This document shows positions 37,337 through 47,025 of a stretch of 64,000 nt of DNA, piece by piece. The stretch spans positions 153,578-217,577 of the forward strand of contig NZ_JAGTUF010000005.1 of assembly GCF_018224925.1 (NCBI RefSeq), written 5' to 3'. Position 1 is the first letter of the stretch. Every line of letters begins with the position of its first letter. The notes under the pieces are model-generated. The model was not told where the DNA came from, made no database searches, and saw only the letters and a program-made list of their open reading frames with translations. Origin of the DNA: Magnetospirillum sulfuroxidans. GTDB lineage: Bacteria; Pseudomonadota; Alphaproteobacteria; Rhodospirillales; Magnetospirillaceae. Position numbers and translations under genes: made by a program.

Positions 37337-38365
37337 ATGGCATCAGTCGAGCATCTCTTGGAAATTACCGGGACCGTCGCCGCCGTCACCGATCAGAAAA
37401 TTGACCGGATCCACGGCATCACCCGCAGGTCGAGAATGCTGGCGCTCAACGCCTCGATCGAAGCGCAACGCGTCGGCCAATTGGGCCGCGGATTCGCCGT
37501 CGTCGCCGACGAAGTCAAAGCCATTTCCACCGAAATCGCCGAACTCACCGATTCACTGCGCGGCGAGTTGCGCGGCAAACTGGACAGCCTGTCCGGCTTC
37601 GGCCGTGCCCTGGCCGAGGAAGTGCGCCAAGTCCGCGGCGAACGTCTGGCCGATCTCGCCCATAACGCCGTCGAAATCGCCGACCGCAATCTGTACGAAC
37701 GGTCATGCGATGTGCGCTGGTGGGCCACCGATTCCGCCGTGGTCGATTGCCTGACCGATCCCGATCAGGTGGCCCATGCCTGTAAGCGCCTGGGCGTGAT
37801 CCTGGATTCTTATACCGTCTATCTGGATTTGTGGGTGGCCGATTCCTCGGGCCGGATTATCGCCAATGGCCGGCCCGGTCGTTATCCCAGCGCCATCGGC
37901 ACCGACGTATCGCGGCAAGCATGGTTCCGCGATGCCATGGCCACCAGCAGCGGCAATGATTTCGCCGTCGCCGACATCAGCCGCGAAGGCGGTTTGGGCG
38001 GCGCCCTGGTCGCCACCTATGCCACCGCCATCCGTGAAGGCGGCGAAGCCGACGGCAAGCCCATCGGCGCCTTGGGGATCTTCTTCGACTGGGAAGCCCA
38101 GGCCCAAACCATCGTCGATGGCGTCCGCCTGTCACCGCAGGAAAAGCTGAAAAGCCGCTGCATGCTGATCGACCGCGATCACCGCATCATCGCCGATTCG
38201 GCCCGGCGCGGCCTGTTGGTGGAAAAATTTCCGTTGCGCACCAAACAGGGCGATCGCGGCTGTTATCAAGACATGGACAATACCATTGTCGCCTATGCCC
38301 TGACCCCAGGATACGAAACCTATCAAGGCCTGGGCTGGTACGGGGTCATCGTTCAGGAAGAATAA
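37337..38365 (+). CDS. Soluble MCP-like signalling protein with C-terminal sensor domain
   Basis: 342 residues. Residues about 10-75 match the tip of a chemoreceptor signalling hairpin (ITRRSRMLALNASIEAQRVG then GFAVVADEVKAIS), but the long flanking coiled coils of MCPs are missing. Residues about 120-340 look like a Cache/PDC sensor (VYLDLWVADSSGRIIANGRPG, later DREGG-type loop and MLIDRDHRIIADS). No membrane helix is seen, so the sensor is cytoplasmic and in reverse order to usual MCPs. GGGG lies six bases before the ATG at 37337; in-frame sequence back to 37271 is rejected. It may tap the CheA/CheW array or act independently. Confidence 0.8.
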   Translation: MASVEHLLEITGTVAAVTDQKIDRIHGITRRSRMLALNASIEAQRVGQLGRGFAVVADEVKAISTEIAELTDSLRGELRGKLDSLSGFGRALAEEVRQVRGERLADLAHNAVEIADRNLYERSCDVRWWATDSAVVDCLTDPDQVAHACKRLGVILDSYTVYLDLWVADSSGRIIANGRPGRYPSAIGTDVSRQAWFRDAMATSSGNDFAVADISREGGLGGALVATYATAIREGGEADGKPIGALGIFFDWEAQAQTIVDGVRLSPQEKLKSRCMLIDRDHRIIADSARRGLLVEKFPLRTKQGDRGCYQDMDNTIVAYALTPGYETYQGLGWYGVIVQEE

Positions 38366-38391
38366 TCCCAACGGCCCGGATTGGCGAAAGG

Positions 38392-38414
38392 CGGGGCCAT
38401 TTTGGCCCCGTTTT
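38392..38414 (+). terminator. Rho-independent terminator behind the MCP-like gene
   Basis: CGGGGCC (38392-38398) pairs with GGCCCCG (38404-38410) across five bases and is followed by TTTT. It lies in the 51-bp gap between convergent genes. Confidence 0.85.
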
Positions 38415-38416
38415 CA

Positions 38417-41398
38417 TTACAGCCGCGGCAAGGTGAACTTGACCGTGCTGCCGTCTTGTTCATTGCCTTCGATCCAGATCCGGCCGCCCAAATCCTCGAC
38501 GATGCGACGGCATTGCGCCAAGCCCATGCCGGTGCTGCCCAGTCCGGCCTCCGAGCCGAGGCGGCGGAACAATGTGAACAGATCGCCACGGTATTCCTCG
38601 GGAATGCCAATGCCATTATCGACCACCGACAGCAAGACCTGATCGCCGCAATCCTCTGCCGACACGGCGATACGCGGCGCCATTCCTGGCCGGCGGAACT
38701 TCAGGGCATTGGACACCAGATTAACGAACAAAAGGTGCAAGCGCGAACGTTCGCCCCTGGTCTCGCCCAGCGCCGACACGCATAACTGGGCGTGACTGCC
38801 GTCGATCTCGGCGGCAAGCGTGGCCAAGACGTCGGCAACCACCCGGTCAAGGTCAACGCATTCGGGCGGACGCACCGATTGCCCCGCCTGATGATAGACG
38901 TTGAGAGCCCGCACCATGTCGCGCATCCGCAATGCATCACTGATCAGGAAATCCAGATACTGGCGGCTTTCATCATCCAAAATGCCCGCCAACTTACGCT
39001 GCAACAACTGGGCGAACAGCACCTGACGGCGGGTTGGTTCTTGTAGATCATGGGCGGCAACCTGGCCAAATCGTTCCAATTCGGCGTTGCTCCGGGTCAA
39101 TTCGCCAATGGTTTGCTCCAAGCGACGCTCTTGTTCGCGCAGCCGAGTCAGATCATAAAGCGACAGCACGACGCCTTGGCCGGCACCGTCGACGTCGCGG
39201 ATCGAGGCCGTGCGGACTTCTAACGGCCGGTGGGAAGGGTTGGCCGGATCATCGGCTTCCAACACGATTTCCAGAGTGTCGGCGGCGAACCAAACATCCA
39301 CAGCCGCGACATTTCCCGCCAAGCCGCGCATGACGGTGCCGATACGGTCGATCGATGACGCGGTCAGGCTGAAAAAAGCGGCATTGCCACGCAGCAGGCG
39401 GCGATCCTTATCAAGGACGGCGATCCCGCCCTCGAAATTCTCCATGGCCACGCTCCACTGATGCGCGGTCTGGGCCAGGGCCGCGCTCAAACTTTGCCGC
39501 GCCTGTTCGGCCCGCACCCAATTGGCGATATCCCGAGCGATATCGGCCAGTTCCAGCAGGATAGCAACATCAGCATCATCATAATCCGACGCCTTGTCGC
39601 CAACGCCGATCACCGCGGCGAAGCCCGTCTCGTCCACCACCGGCAACACCATCAGCCGATGGAGCGAACCATCCTCGCCCATCGCTTGCTCGGCATTCCG
39701 GATCACCGGCCGGCCACACCGCAAGGCCTCTCCGCAGATATCGGGCAGGTCGTCATTGAAGTTCCCGGCATCGGTGAACTGAAAAAACCCGGTGGTACTG
39801 GCGGTCAGGCGTTGAGCCGCCAGGGTGACCTCGTGCAGCAGGCCATCCATATCACCGCGTCGCCCGACCTCGGCCAGATGCAGCCGCACCTTCAGCAAGG
39901 TATCGGCCCGACGCCGCCGGCGCAGATCGCGCAGATAGACGAAAAAGCGCCCGCCGCTCAGATCGGAATGCAGAACATTGACCTCGACCTCCCAAATCGA
40001 GCCATCCTTGCGGCGATGCTGGCTTTCAAAAAGCAGCGCCCCTTGCGCGGCGATCAAAGAGATCCGTTTTTCGGTGTCCAAACCATTTTCCGCCGCCTCT
40101 AAATCATGGATGCGCATGGTGCACAATTCGGCGACCGAATAGCCGGACAAGCGGGCATAGGCGGAATTGGCGTCAACAATCCTGCCGCCGCTATCAACCT
40201 GCCAGAAGCCGTCGATGGTGGCCTCGATCGAGGCACGGTACAAAGCCTCCCGCTCGCGCAATTGCTGTTCCGCCGCCTGCCGCGAGGAAATATCGTGAAG
40301 CCAGCCGACCACATATTCTTCATCCTCGTGATGCAGCCGGCTGGCGGAAATCTCGACGGGCACGAATTTGCCGTCCGCCGCCCGCAATTGTGTCTCGATC
40401 AAAACCGGATGATCTGAACTCTTTATCCGCATCCAAACCCGATCCAGCCAATCCCGCGTCATCGTCGGATCAAACCGGGTCAACGGCGAAGACAGGATTT
40501 CCCGGCGCGACAATCCCAGCAAGGCGCAGGTCGCCCGGTTGGCGTAGGTGATGGCGAAATCTTGTGACGGACTGAGACAATAAACCGCCTCCCGGCTGTG
40601 ATTGACCATCGCCCCCAGGAAATCCACTTCACCACGCAATTGCGCTTGCTCGGTGATGTCGCGGCTGACGCCGACCAGCCCCATCACTTGCCCGAATACA
40701 TCGCGCAGCGGCACCTTTTGGGTGTCGAATAACCGCTTATGCCCATCCGGATAGGTCAGCCATTCCTCGTTGCGCCGCGGCGCCATGCTTCGCAGCATGG
40801 CCGAGTCATTCTGGCGGAAAGAATGGGCTTCATCGGTTGGGAAGAAATCGAAATCATCGCCACCAACCAAGTCATGCTCGGCATGGCCGGTAAATGCTTC
40901 GAACGGTCGGTTACAGCCGATATAACGAAAATCCCGATCCTTGATGAACACCAGATCGGCGATGCTGTCCATCACCGCCCGCAAGCGGGCGCGCTCTTCC
41001 GCCAAATCATGCAAGACCTGATGCTCATCGGTAACATCGCGGGCAACGGCGAAAATCAGACCATCCCCATCGACGGTGCTCGCACGCCACGCCAAGGAAT
41101 GATATTGCCCGTCCGAGGCCCGGTAACGATTGATGAAATTGCTCACCCGCTCGCCGTCGGCATGGGCCTGTAGAACCGATAAAGTGTTCGCTTGGTCGTC
41201 GGGATGGACGAAATCCAAGAAGCTTGCCGCCATCAAATCCGCCAGGGGATAGCCCAGCACGCATTCCCACGACCGCGACAGACGGACAAACCGACCCTGG
41301 GTGTTGGCGATGCACAAAAGATCCAGGCTGAGGTCGAAAAAACTGTCGATTTGCGGCTTTGGTCGCGACGCGGCGGGGCGGGTATCCACTTTATTCAC
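38417..41398 (-). CDS. Multi-PAS/GAF sensor histidine kinase
   Basis: 993 residues with no membrane segment. Four PAS/PAC units occupy about 18-510 (for example VHPDDQANTL, IKDRDFRYIGCNRPFEAFTG, VDANSAYARLSGYS), then a GAF domain (about 515-655, with MVLPVVDETGFAAVIGVG), a fifth PAS-like region (about 680-760), a phytochrome-type HisKA (AAHDLQEPTRR, His783) and HATPase_c (DNGIGI, GSTGMGLAQC). It should integrate several cytoplasmic cues such as redox or small molecules; no cofactor ligand can be assigned. No response regulator adjoins it. Convergent with the MCP-like gene; the pnt operon lies behind it in the same direction but is separated by a terminator. Confidence 0.9.
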   Translation of the reverse strand: MNKVDTRPAASRPKPQIDSFFDLSLDLLCIANTQGRFVRLSRSWECVLGYPLADLMAASFLDFVHPDDQANTLSVLQAHADGERVSNFINRYRASDGQYHSLAWRASTVDGDGLIFAVARDVTDEHQVLHDLAEERARLRAVMDSIADLVFIKDRDFRYIGCNRPFEAFTGHAEHDLVGGDDFDFFPTDEAHSFRQNDSAMLRSMAPRRNEEWLTYPDGHKRLFDTQKVPLRDVFGQVMGLVGVSRDITEQAQLRGEVDFLGAMVNHSREAVYCLSPSQDFAITYANRATCALLGLSRREILSSPLTRFDPTMTRDWLDRVWMRIKSSDHPVLIETQLRAADGKFVPVEISASRLHHEDEEYVVGWLHDISSRQAAEQQLREREALYRASIEATIDGFWQVDSGGRIVDANSAYARLSGYSVAELCTMRIHDLEAAENGLDTEKRISLIAAQGALLFESQHRRKDGSIWEVEVNVLHSDLSGGRFFVYLRDLRRRRRADTLLKVRLHLAEVGRRGDMDGLLHEVTLAAQRLTASTTGFFQFTDAGNFNDDLPDICGEALRCGRPVIRNAEQAMGEDGSLHRLMVLPVVDETGFAAVIGVGDKASDYDDADVAILLELADIARDIANWVRAEQARQSLSAALAQTAHQWSVAMENFEGGIAVLDKDRRLLRGNAAFFSLTASSIDRIGTVMRGLAGNVAAVDVWFAADTLEIVLEADDPANPSHRPLEVRTASIRDVDGAGQGVVLSLYDLTRLREQERRLEQTIGELTRSNAELERFGQVAAHDLQEPTRRQVLFAQLLQRKLAGILDDESRQYLDFLISDALRMRDMVRALNVYHQAGQSVRPPECVDLDRVVADVLATLAAEIDGSHAQLCVSALGETRGERSRLHLLFVNLVSNALKFRRPGMAPRIAVSAEDCGDQVLLSVVDNGIGIPEEYRGDLFTLFRRLGSEAGLGSTGMGLAQCRRIVEDLGGRIWIEGNEQDGSTVKFTLPRL

Positions 41399-41493
41399 AG
41401 CAACCTCCCCGGGGTGGAATCTCGGTCTCCGCCCCTTCTGAATGATGCTAAATGTATACCCACAAAGACATGATTTGACAGATGGCCAAATGA

Positions 41494-41529
41494 AAGGGGC
41501 GCGCCCTCCTTTCGGAGGACGCGCCCCTT
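41494..41529 (-). terminator. Strong hairpin terminator of the pnt operon
   Basis: A 16-bp stem with one mismatch, AAGGGGCGCGCCCTCC (41494-41509) against 41514-41529, with loop TTTC. On the minus strand the second arm runs into TTTCATTTGG. It lies 24 bp behind the pntB stop. Confidence 0.8.
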
Positions 41530-41552
41530 AATCCCGATTACGACGCTTGCGA

Positions 41553-42953
41553 TCAGCCAAGCGCGCTACAGATTTCCTCGGTGACCTTCTTGGCGTCGCC
41601 GAACAGCATCATGGTGTTCGGGCGGAAGAACAGCTCGTTATCGACACCGGCATAGCCCGACGCCATCGAGCGCTTGATGAACAACACCGTCTTGGCCTTT
41701 TCCACGTCCAAAATGGGCATGCCATAAATGGGCGAGGCGGTGTCGGTCTTGGCCGCCGGATTGGTGACGTCGTTGGCGCCGATGACGAAAGCCACGTCGG
41801 CGGTGCCGAATTCGTGGTTGATCTCTTCCAACTCGAAGACTTCGTCATAGGGCACGTTGGCTTCAGCCAGCAGAACGTTCATGTGACCCGGCATGCGGCC
41901 AGCCACCGGATGGATGGCATAGCGCACATCGACGCCTTCGGCCTTGAGCAGATCGCCCATTTCACGCAACGCATGCTGGGCCTGAGCCACCGCCATGCCA
42001 TATCCCGGCACGATGATGACCTTGGACGAGTTCTTCATGATGAAGGCGGCGTCGTCGGCCGAACCGGCCTTGACCGCACGATCGCCCCCGGCGCCGGCAG
42101 CGCCGGCAGGCCCGGCCACTTCGCCGCCGAAACCGCCAAGGATGACGTTGAAGATCGACCGGTTCATGCCTTTACACATGATGTAGGACAGGATCGCGCC
42201 CGAGGAACCGACCAGTGCGCCGACGATGATCAGCAGCGGGTTGCCCAAGGTGAAACCGATGCCGGCCGCCGCCCAACCCGAATAGGAATTGAGCATGGAG
42301 ACGACGACGGGCATGTCGGCGCCGCCGATGGGCAGGATCAGCAAGAAGCCCAAGGCCAGGGCAACCAGGGTGATCAGCACGAATAACGGCACCGAACCGC
42401 CCGACATGGCGAACAGGACGATCAGCACCACCATGGTCAGCCCCAAGCCGGCATTCAGCTTGTGCTGCATGGGGAACACCAGCGGCTTGCCGCTGACCAG
42501 ACCCTGCAACTTGCCGAAGGCCACCAGCGAACCGGTGAAGGTGATGGCGCCGATGGCCACGCCCAGGCTCATCTCGATGAGCGAGCCCATCTTGATGCCC
42601 CCCTCGGCGGCGACGATGCCGAAAGCTTCCGGCGATGCCACCGCCGCTCCGGCGACGAACACCGCCGCCAGACCGACCAGGGAATGGAACGCCGCCACCA
42701 ATTGCGGCAAGGCGGTCATCTCGATCTTCTTGGCGACAATGGTGCCGATGGAACCGCCGATCAGCAGCCCCAGCGGGATCAGGATATAAGACGTGTCCGG
42801 CGTCAGGATGGTGGTGACGATGGCGATGGCCATGCCGACCATGCCCCAGGTGTTGCCCCCGCGTGAGGTCTCTGGGCTGGACAGGCCACGGAGCGCCATG
42901 ATCATGCAGATGGCGGCGACGAGATATGCGAATTGCGTCAGGCTTGCAGACAC
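41553..42953 (-). CDS. pntB: NAD(P) transhydrogenase beta subunit
   Basis: 466 residues, normal for PntB. It has about nine membrane helices (dII) followed by the NADP(H)-binding dIII domain with VPGYGMAVAQAQHALREM and GANDVTNPAA. The enzyme couples proton flow to hydride transfer from NADH to NADP+. The GTG at 42953 is selected because AGGGGG lies six bases upstream and the protein then starts SASLTQFAYLVAA as in relatives. Third gene of the operon; 10 bp behind pntAb. Confidence 0.96.
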   Translation of the reverse strand: MSASLTQFAYLVAAICMIMALRGLSSPETSRGGNTWGMVGMAIAIVTTILTPDTSYILIPLGLLIGGSIGTIVAKKIEMTALPQLVAAFHSLVGLAAVFVAGAAVASPEAFGIVAAEGGIKMGSLIEMSLGVAIGAITFTGSLVAFGKLQGLVSGKPLVFPMQHKLNAGLGLTMVVLIVLFAMSGGSVPLFVLITLVALALGFLLILPIGGADMPVVVSMLNSYSGWAAAGIGFTLGNPLLIIVGALVGSSGAILSYIMCKGMNRSIFNVILGGFGGEVAGPAGAAGAGGDRAVKAGSADDAAFIMKNSSKVIIVPGYGMAVAQAQHALREMGDLLKAEGVDVRYAIHPVAGRMPGHMNVLLAEANVPYDEVFELEEINHEFGTADVAFVIGANDVTNPAAKTDTASPIYGMPILDVEKAKTVLFIKRSMASGYAGVDNELFFRPNTMMLFGDAKKVTEEICSALG

Positions 42954-42963
42954 GGTCGCCCCC

Positions 42964-43371
42964 TTATTTCTGCTTCTTTTTGAACATGGACAGCATGCGC
43001 TGGGTGACGATGAAGCCACCGAAGATGTTCACCGAGGCCAAGATGACCGCGAAGAACCCCAACACCTTGGCCGCCGTTCCCTCGGTCGAGGTGGCGATCA
43101 GCGCCCCAACGATGATGACCGACGACACCGCGTTGGTCACCGCCATCAGCGGCGAGTGCAGGGCCGGCGTCACCCGCCAGACCACGTAATAGCCGACAAA
43201 GCAGGCCAGCACGAAAATGGTCAGCAGGCTGACAAAGGCCGTCCCATGATCGCCGCCGGTCGAAACCGCCAACTGGGTGGCCTGCTGGGCCAGCAGCGCC
43301 GCCTTGGCGGCCATCTCCTGGGCGTCGGTGGCGAGCTTGGCTGCGCCCTCGACAATGTCTTTGGGATCCAT
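42964..43371 (-). CDS. pntAb: NAD(P) transhydrogenase alpha subunit, membrane part
   Basis: 135 residues. Carries the three or four membrane helices that are the C-terminal part of PntA in enterobacteria ([40 protein letters not shown]). The split into PntAa and PntAb is the arrangement of Rhodospirillum rubrum. The ATG at 43371 follows AGGAGGA. It lies 14 bp downstream of pntAa. Confidence 0.95.
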   Translation of the reverse strand: MDPKDIVEGAAKLATDAQEMAAKAALLAQQATQLAVSTGGDHGTAFVSLLTIFVLACFVGYYVVWRVTPALHSPLMAVTNAVSSVIIVGALIATSTEGTAAKVLGFFAVILASVNIFGGFIVTQRMLSMFKKKQK

Positions 43372-43385
43372 GTCCGGGTTCCTCC

Positions 43386-44513
43386 TTAGCCGACCAACGC
43401 GGGATGCACGACTTGACCATCGCGGGCGACACAAGAGCCCTTGAGGATTTCGTCATCCCAGTTGAAGGCCAAATTCTTGTTTTCCTTGTCCACCAGCGGC
43501 GTGATGAAGTTCAGCAGGTTCTTGGAGAACAGGGCCGAGGCGTCAACCGCCAGACGCGCCGGCACATTGCCGTGGCCGACCAGGGTGACGCCGTGCTTTT
43601 CCACCACGCGGTCAAACTCGGATAGCGGACAATTGCCGCCCATTTCCACCGCCAGATCAACGATGACCGAGCCGGGGCGCATGCCCTTGACCATGTCCTC
43701 GGTGATCAGCACCGGGGCCGGCTTGCCGGGGATCAGCGCGGTGCAGATGGCGATATCGGTCTTAGCCAGCACCTCGGCGATCTTCGCCGCCTGCTTGGCC
43801 TTGTAATCCTCGCTCATTTCCTTGGCGTAGCCGCCGGCGGTCTCGGCGTCCTTGGTGGCGTCGGGATCGACTTCGACGAACTTGCCGCCCAGCGACTGCA
43901 CCTGTTCCTTCACCGCCGGACGGACGTCGAAGGCGTAAACCACGCCGCCCAGACGCTTGGCGGTGGCGATGGCCTGCAAACCGGCGACGCCGGCGCCCAG
44001 GATCAGAAAGCGGGCCGGCGCCACCGTGCCGGCGGCGGTCATCATCATCGGCACCGCGCGCTTGAATTCGTGCACGCCGTCCAGCACCGCCTTGTAGCCG
44101 GCCAGATTGGCTTGGGACGACAAGATATCCATGCTTTGGGCGCGGGTGATGCGCGGCACCAATTCCATGGCGAAGGCGGTGACCTTGCGAGCCGCCAGCT
44201 TTTCCACCATATCCTTATGGGTCAGCGCCGACAGCGCGGCGATCAACACCGAGCCTTCCTTCAGCAGGCCGATTTCCTCGTCGGTGGGACGGGCGATCTT
44301 CAAGACCACATCGGCGTCGAAAGCGGCGGCGGCATCGGCGGCGATAGTGGCGCCGGCCTCGACATAAACCGCGTCGGCAATAGAGGCCCCAGCCCCCGCG
44401 CCGGCTTCGATTTGCACATCAAAGCCCATCTGGACGTACTTCTTCACCGTATCGGGCGAGGCCGCCACACGGGCTTCACCCGCGCGTCGCTCCTTCGGTA
44501 TGGCGATCTTCAT
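43386..44513 (-). CDS. pntAa: NAD(P) transhydrogenase alpha subunit, NAD-binding part
   Basis: 375 residues. Soluble dI domain, homologous to alanine dehydrogenase: [20 protein letters not shown] at the start, the NAD-binding turn [18 protein letters not shown], and [19 protein letters not shown]. First gene of pntAa-pntAb-pntB. Supplies NADPH, for instance for carbon fixation by the cbb genes in this window or for heterotrophic biosynthesis. Confidence 0.96.
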   Translation of the reverse strand: MKIAIPKERRAGEARVAASPDTVKKYVQMGFDVQIEAGAGAGASIADAVYVEAGATIAADAAAAFDADVVLKIARPTDEEIGLLKEGSVLIAALSALTHKDMVEKLAARKVTAFAMELVPRITRAQSMDILSSQANLAGYKAVLDGVHEFKRAVPMMMTAAGTVAPARFLILGAGVAGLQAIATAKRLGGVVYAFDVRPAVKEQVQSLGGKFVEVDPDATKDAETAGGYAKEMSEDYKAKQAAKIAEVLAKTDIAICTALIPGKPAPVLITEDMVKGMRPGSVIVDLAVEMGGNCPLSEFDRVVEKHGVTLVGHGNVPARLAVDASALFSKNLLNFITPLVDKENKNLAFNWDDEILKGSCVARDGQVVHPALVG

Positions 44514-44898
44514 TGCTTCTTTCCCCTGCTCAAGAGACGGGCCGCTCTATATTAGAAAAACAGGATGCACGGCTCGCGCCGCGTTGCCAAGGAGTTTCAA
44601 GAAACTTTACACACCAAGAGACCCCTCGTCCTGTCTTTTTATTGCGCTGCATCAGGAGTATCTGAACTAAGATTCCCCTGTACCGCTTTTGTGCGACGCA
44701 CCATGACTGACTGCCTACACGACATTTGCCCTTGAAGCGAGCCCCTGTTGCCCGATTATGACCTCTGAGTAGTTGAGTCGGGCAGAGTCGTCCCCGCCCA
44801 TGCGGGTGGGGTGTGGAGCCAGCCCTGCTGCGATACAGTGCGGCGATGGCAAAATCGTACTCCAAGCCGACAGCAAACGGCATGACATTCAGCGGGCA
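44514..44898. other. Divergent intergenic region between pntAa and the adenylate cyclase gene
   Basis: A 385-bp region with promoters for both directions. It contains the palindrome at 44593-44606 and a CRISPR-repeat-like hairpin at 44787-44816. In-frame sequence for the cyclase extends back to 44773 but shows no protein character before the ATG at 44899. Confidence 0.55.
44593..44606. promoter_or_regulatory. Palindrome AGTTTC-AA-GAAACT upstream of pnt operon
   Basis: A perfect 6+6 inverted repeat with a two-base centre, about 80 bp upstream of the pntAa ATG. Suitable size for a dimeric repressor or activator; the cognate protein is unknown. Confidence 0.35.
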
Positions 44899-47025
44899 AT
44901 GGCCATGACCGGCAAGAACAAAGCAAAAGCACGGGCCGCGGCAGCCGGATTGCTGGTGTTGATACTGGCCATCATCGGCTTGCTGGTGGTGCCGCAGGCG
45001 CGGGCCAAGCTGGACCACCTGGCCTTTGACAGCCTGCAAAACCTGTGGCCGCGCCCCTATATTCCGGTGCCCGTTCGCATCATCGACATCGACGAGGATT
45101 CCTTGGCCCGGCTGGGTCAGTGGCCATGGCCGCGCCACCAGCTGGCCGCGCTGATCGAACGGCTGCGCGCCGCCGGGGCCGCCGCCATCGCCTTGGACAT
45201 CATCCTGGCCGAGCCCGACCGCACCGCCCCAGCCCGCGTTTCGCAATCCTGGCCGCTGCCGGCGGCAGCCAAGGCCGCCATCGCCGCCCTGCCCGACCCC
45301 GACGCCCTTTTGGCCGAAACCCTGGCCGGCGGCTGGGTGATCACCGGCTTCGCCGCGAATCAACCCGCGCCGGGCCAACAAGAGCCGGACACTGATGGCG
45401 CCGCCAAGGCCCGCTTTGTCTTTTCCGGTCCCTCGCCCCTGGCCGGCCTGCCCGATATTGGCCACGCCGTCCGCTCGTTGCCGGCCCTGGAACAGGCCGC
45501 CGCCGGCAACGGCGCCGTCGCCTTCAGCGCCGATGGCGACGGCATCATCCGGCGGGTGCCGTTAGTGGTCCGGCTGGGCCAGCATCTGCACCCTTCCCTG
45601 GCCTTGGAGGCGTTGCGCGTCGCCACCGGCAAACGCAACATTTTGGTCAAGACCGCCGAAACCGGAGCATTGACCCAACTGGCCATCGGGCCGCTGCACA
45701 TTCCGGTCGATGCCCAGGGCGCGGTTCATCTGCACTATACCGACCCACGGCCGCAACGCTTCGTACCGGCCTGGAAAGTGCTGGACGGCAGCGCCAACCT
45801 CGCCGACATCGCCGGCCATGTGGTGTTCGTCGGCGCCTCGGCCAAAGGCCTGCTGGATCTGCGTCTGACCCCGGCGGGCGACATCGTCCCCGGCGTGCTG
45901 ATGCATGCCGAAGCGGCGGAAGCGGCGCAACTGGGGGCCTTGCTGCAACGGCCCGACTGGATGGAAGGGGCGGAAACCCTGTTGGCGGTGATCGCCGGGC
46001 TGACCCTGATCATTGCCGCCGCCTGGATGGCGCCGTTGGCCGGAACCATCGCCGCCCTAAGCGTCGTCGCCGCGTTGGCGGCGGTGACGGCGTTGCTGTT
46101 CCTGGGCCTGAACATGCTGGCCGATCCATTGCCCGCAATCGCGGCGGCCCTGGTCGCCCATGGCGCCACCGCCTTGATCCGCCATCGCCAGGATCAGGCG
46201 GAACGATCGTTCATCCGCGGCGCTTTCGCCCGCTACATCTCGCCCAATCTGGTGCGCCACCTGCTGGACAACCCGCACTCCCTGGCGGTGGGCGGCGAAC
46301 GGCGCGAATGTTCCTTTGTCATGACCGATCTGGCCGGCTTCACCACCTTGGTGGAAAGCGCTGACCCGGCCACCTTGCTGGATGTCCTCAACGGCTATAT
46401 CGACGGGATGGTCAAGATCGCCTTTGCCCATCAGGGCACGCTCGACCGCATCGTCGGCGATGCGGTGGCGGTGATGTTCTCGGCTCCGGTGGCGCAGCCT
46501 GATCATGCCGCCCGCGCCATCGCCTGCGCCTTGGACATGGATCGCTTCAGCCAGGATTACGTCGCCCGCATGCAGGCCGCCGGGCATCCCCTGGGGCTGA
46601 CCCGCATCGGCGTCAACACCGGTCTTGTCACCATCGGCAATGTCGGCGGCGGCAGCATTTCCGATTATCGTGCCCTGGGCGACGCCGTCAACGCGGCGGC
46701 GCGATTGGAAACCGTCAACCGCCATCTCGGCACCCGCATCTGCGTCGCCGCCGCCACCGTCAGCCAATGCCCGGATTTTCACGGCCGGCCGGTGGGCGAA
46801 TTGGTGCTCAAGGGCAAAAGCCAAGCCACCCTGGCCTTCGAGCCCCTGCCGGACGACAGCGATTGCGCCGCCTATCAAGCCGCCTATGAGCTGATGGCGG
46901 CGGGCGAGCCGGCGGCAACCGCCGCCTTCGCCGCCCTGGCCGGTTCGGACCCGCTGGCCGCCTTTCACCTGCACCGGCTGCAAGCGGGGCAAACCGGCAT
47001 CCGGGTGGTGCTGGCCGAGAAATAA
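44899..47025 (+). CDS. CHASE2-domain adenylate/guanylate cyclase
   Basis: 708 residues. One membrane segment near the N-terminus (about 12-32), a periplasmic CHASE2 domain (about 35-350, starting VRIIDIDEDSLARLGQWPW and including VFVGASAKGLLDLR), then three membrane helices (about 355-430) and a class III cyclase domain. Both metal-binding Asp residues are present, Asp477 in VMTDLAGFT and Asp521 in VGDAVAVMF, and ALGDAVNAAARLE contains the transition-state residues. The Lys of KGK near the end suggests ATP specificity. Makes cAMP in response to an unknown envelope signal. OmpA and FecR genes are convergent with it; a cNMP-binding protein is encoded beyond them. Confidence 0.92.
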   Translation: MAMTGKNKAKARAAAAGLLVLILAIIGLLVVPQARAKLDHLAFDSLQNLWPRPYIPVPVRIIDIDEDSLARLGQWPWPRHQLAALIERLRAAGAAAIALDIILAEPDRTAPARVSQSWPLPAAAKAAIAALPDPDALLAETLAGGWVITGFAANQPAPGQQEPDTDGAAKARFVFSGPSPLAGLPDIGHAVRSLPALEQAAAGNGAVAFSADGDGIIRRVPLVVRLGQHLHPSLALEALRVATGKRNILVKTAETGALTQLAIGPLHIPVDAQGAVHLHYTDPRPQRFVPAWKVLDGSANLADIAGHVVFVGASAKGLLDLRLTPAGDIVPGVLMHAEAAEAAQLGALLQRPDWMEGAETLLAVIAGLTLIIAAAWMAPLAGTIAALSVVAALAAVTALLFLGLNMLADPLPAIAAALVAHGATALIRHRQDQAERSFIRGAFARYISPNLVRHLLDNPHSLAVGGERRECSFVMTDLAGFTTLVESADPATLLDVLNGYIDGMVKIAFAHQGTLDRIVGDAVAVMFSAPVAQPDHAARAIACALDMDRFSQDYVARMQAAGHPLGLTRIGVNTGLVTIGNVGGGSISDYRALGDAVNAAARLETVNRHLGTRICVAAATVSQCPDFHGRPVGELVLKGKSQATLAFEPLPDDSDCAAYQAAYELMAAGEPAATAAFAALAGSDPLAAFHLHRLQAGQTGIRVVLAEK

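Noticed and set aside
44530..45465. Minus-strand ORF upstream of pntAa
   Set aside because: Mostly antisense to the CHASE2 cyclase; Gly/Gln-rich shadow translation.
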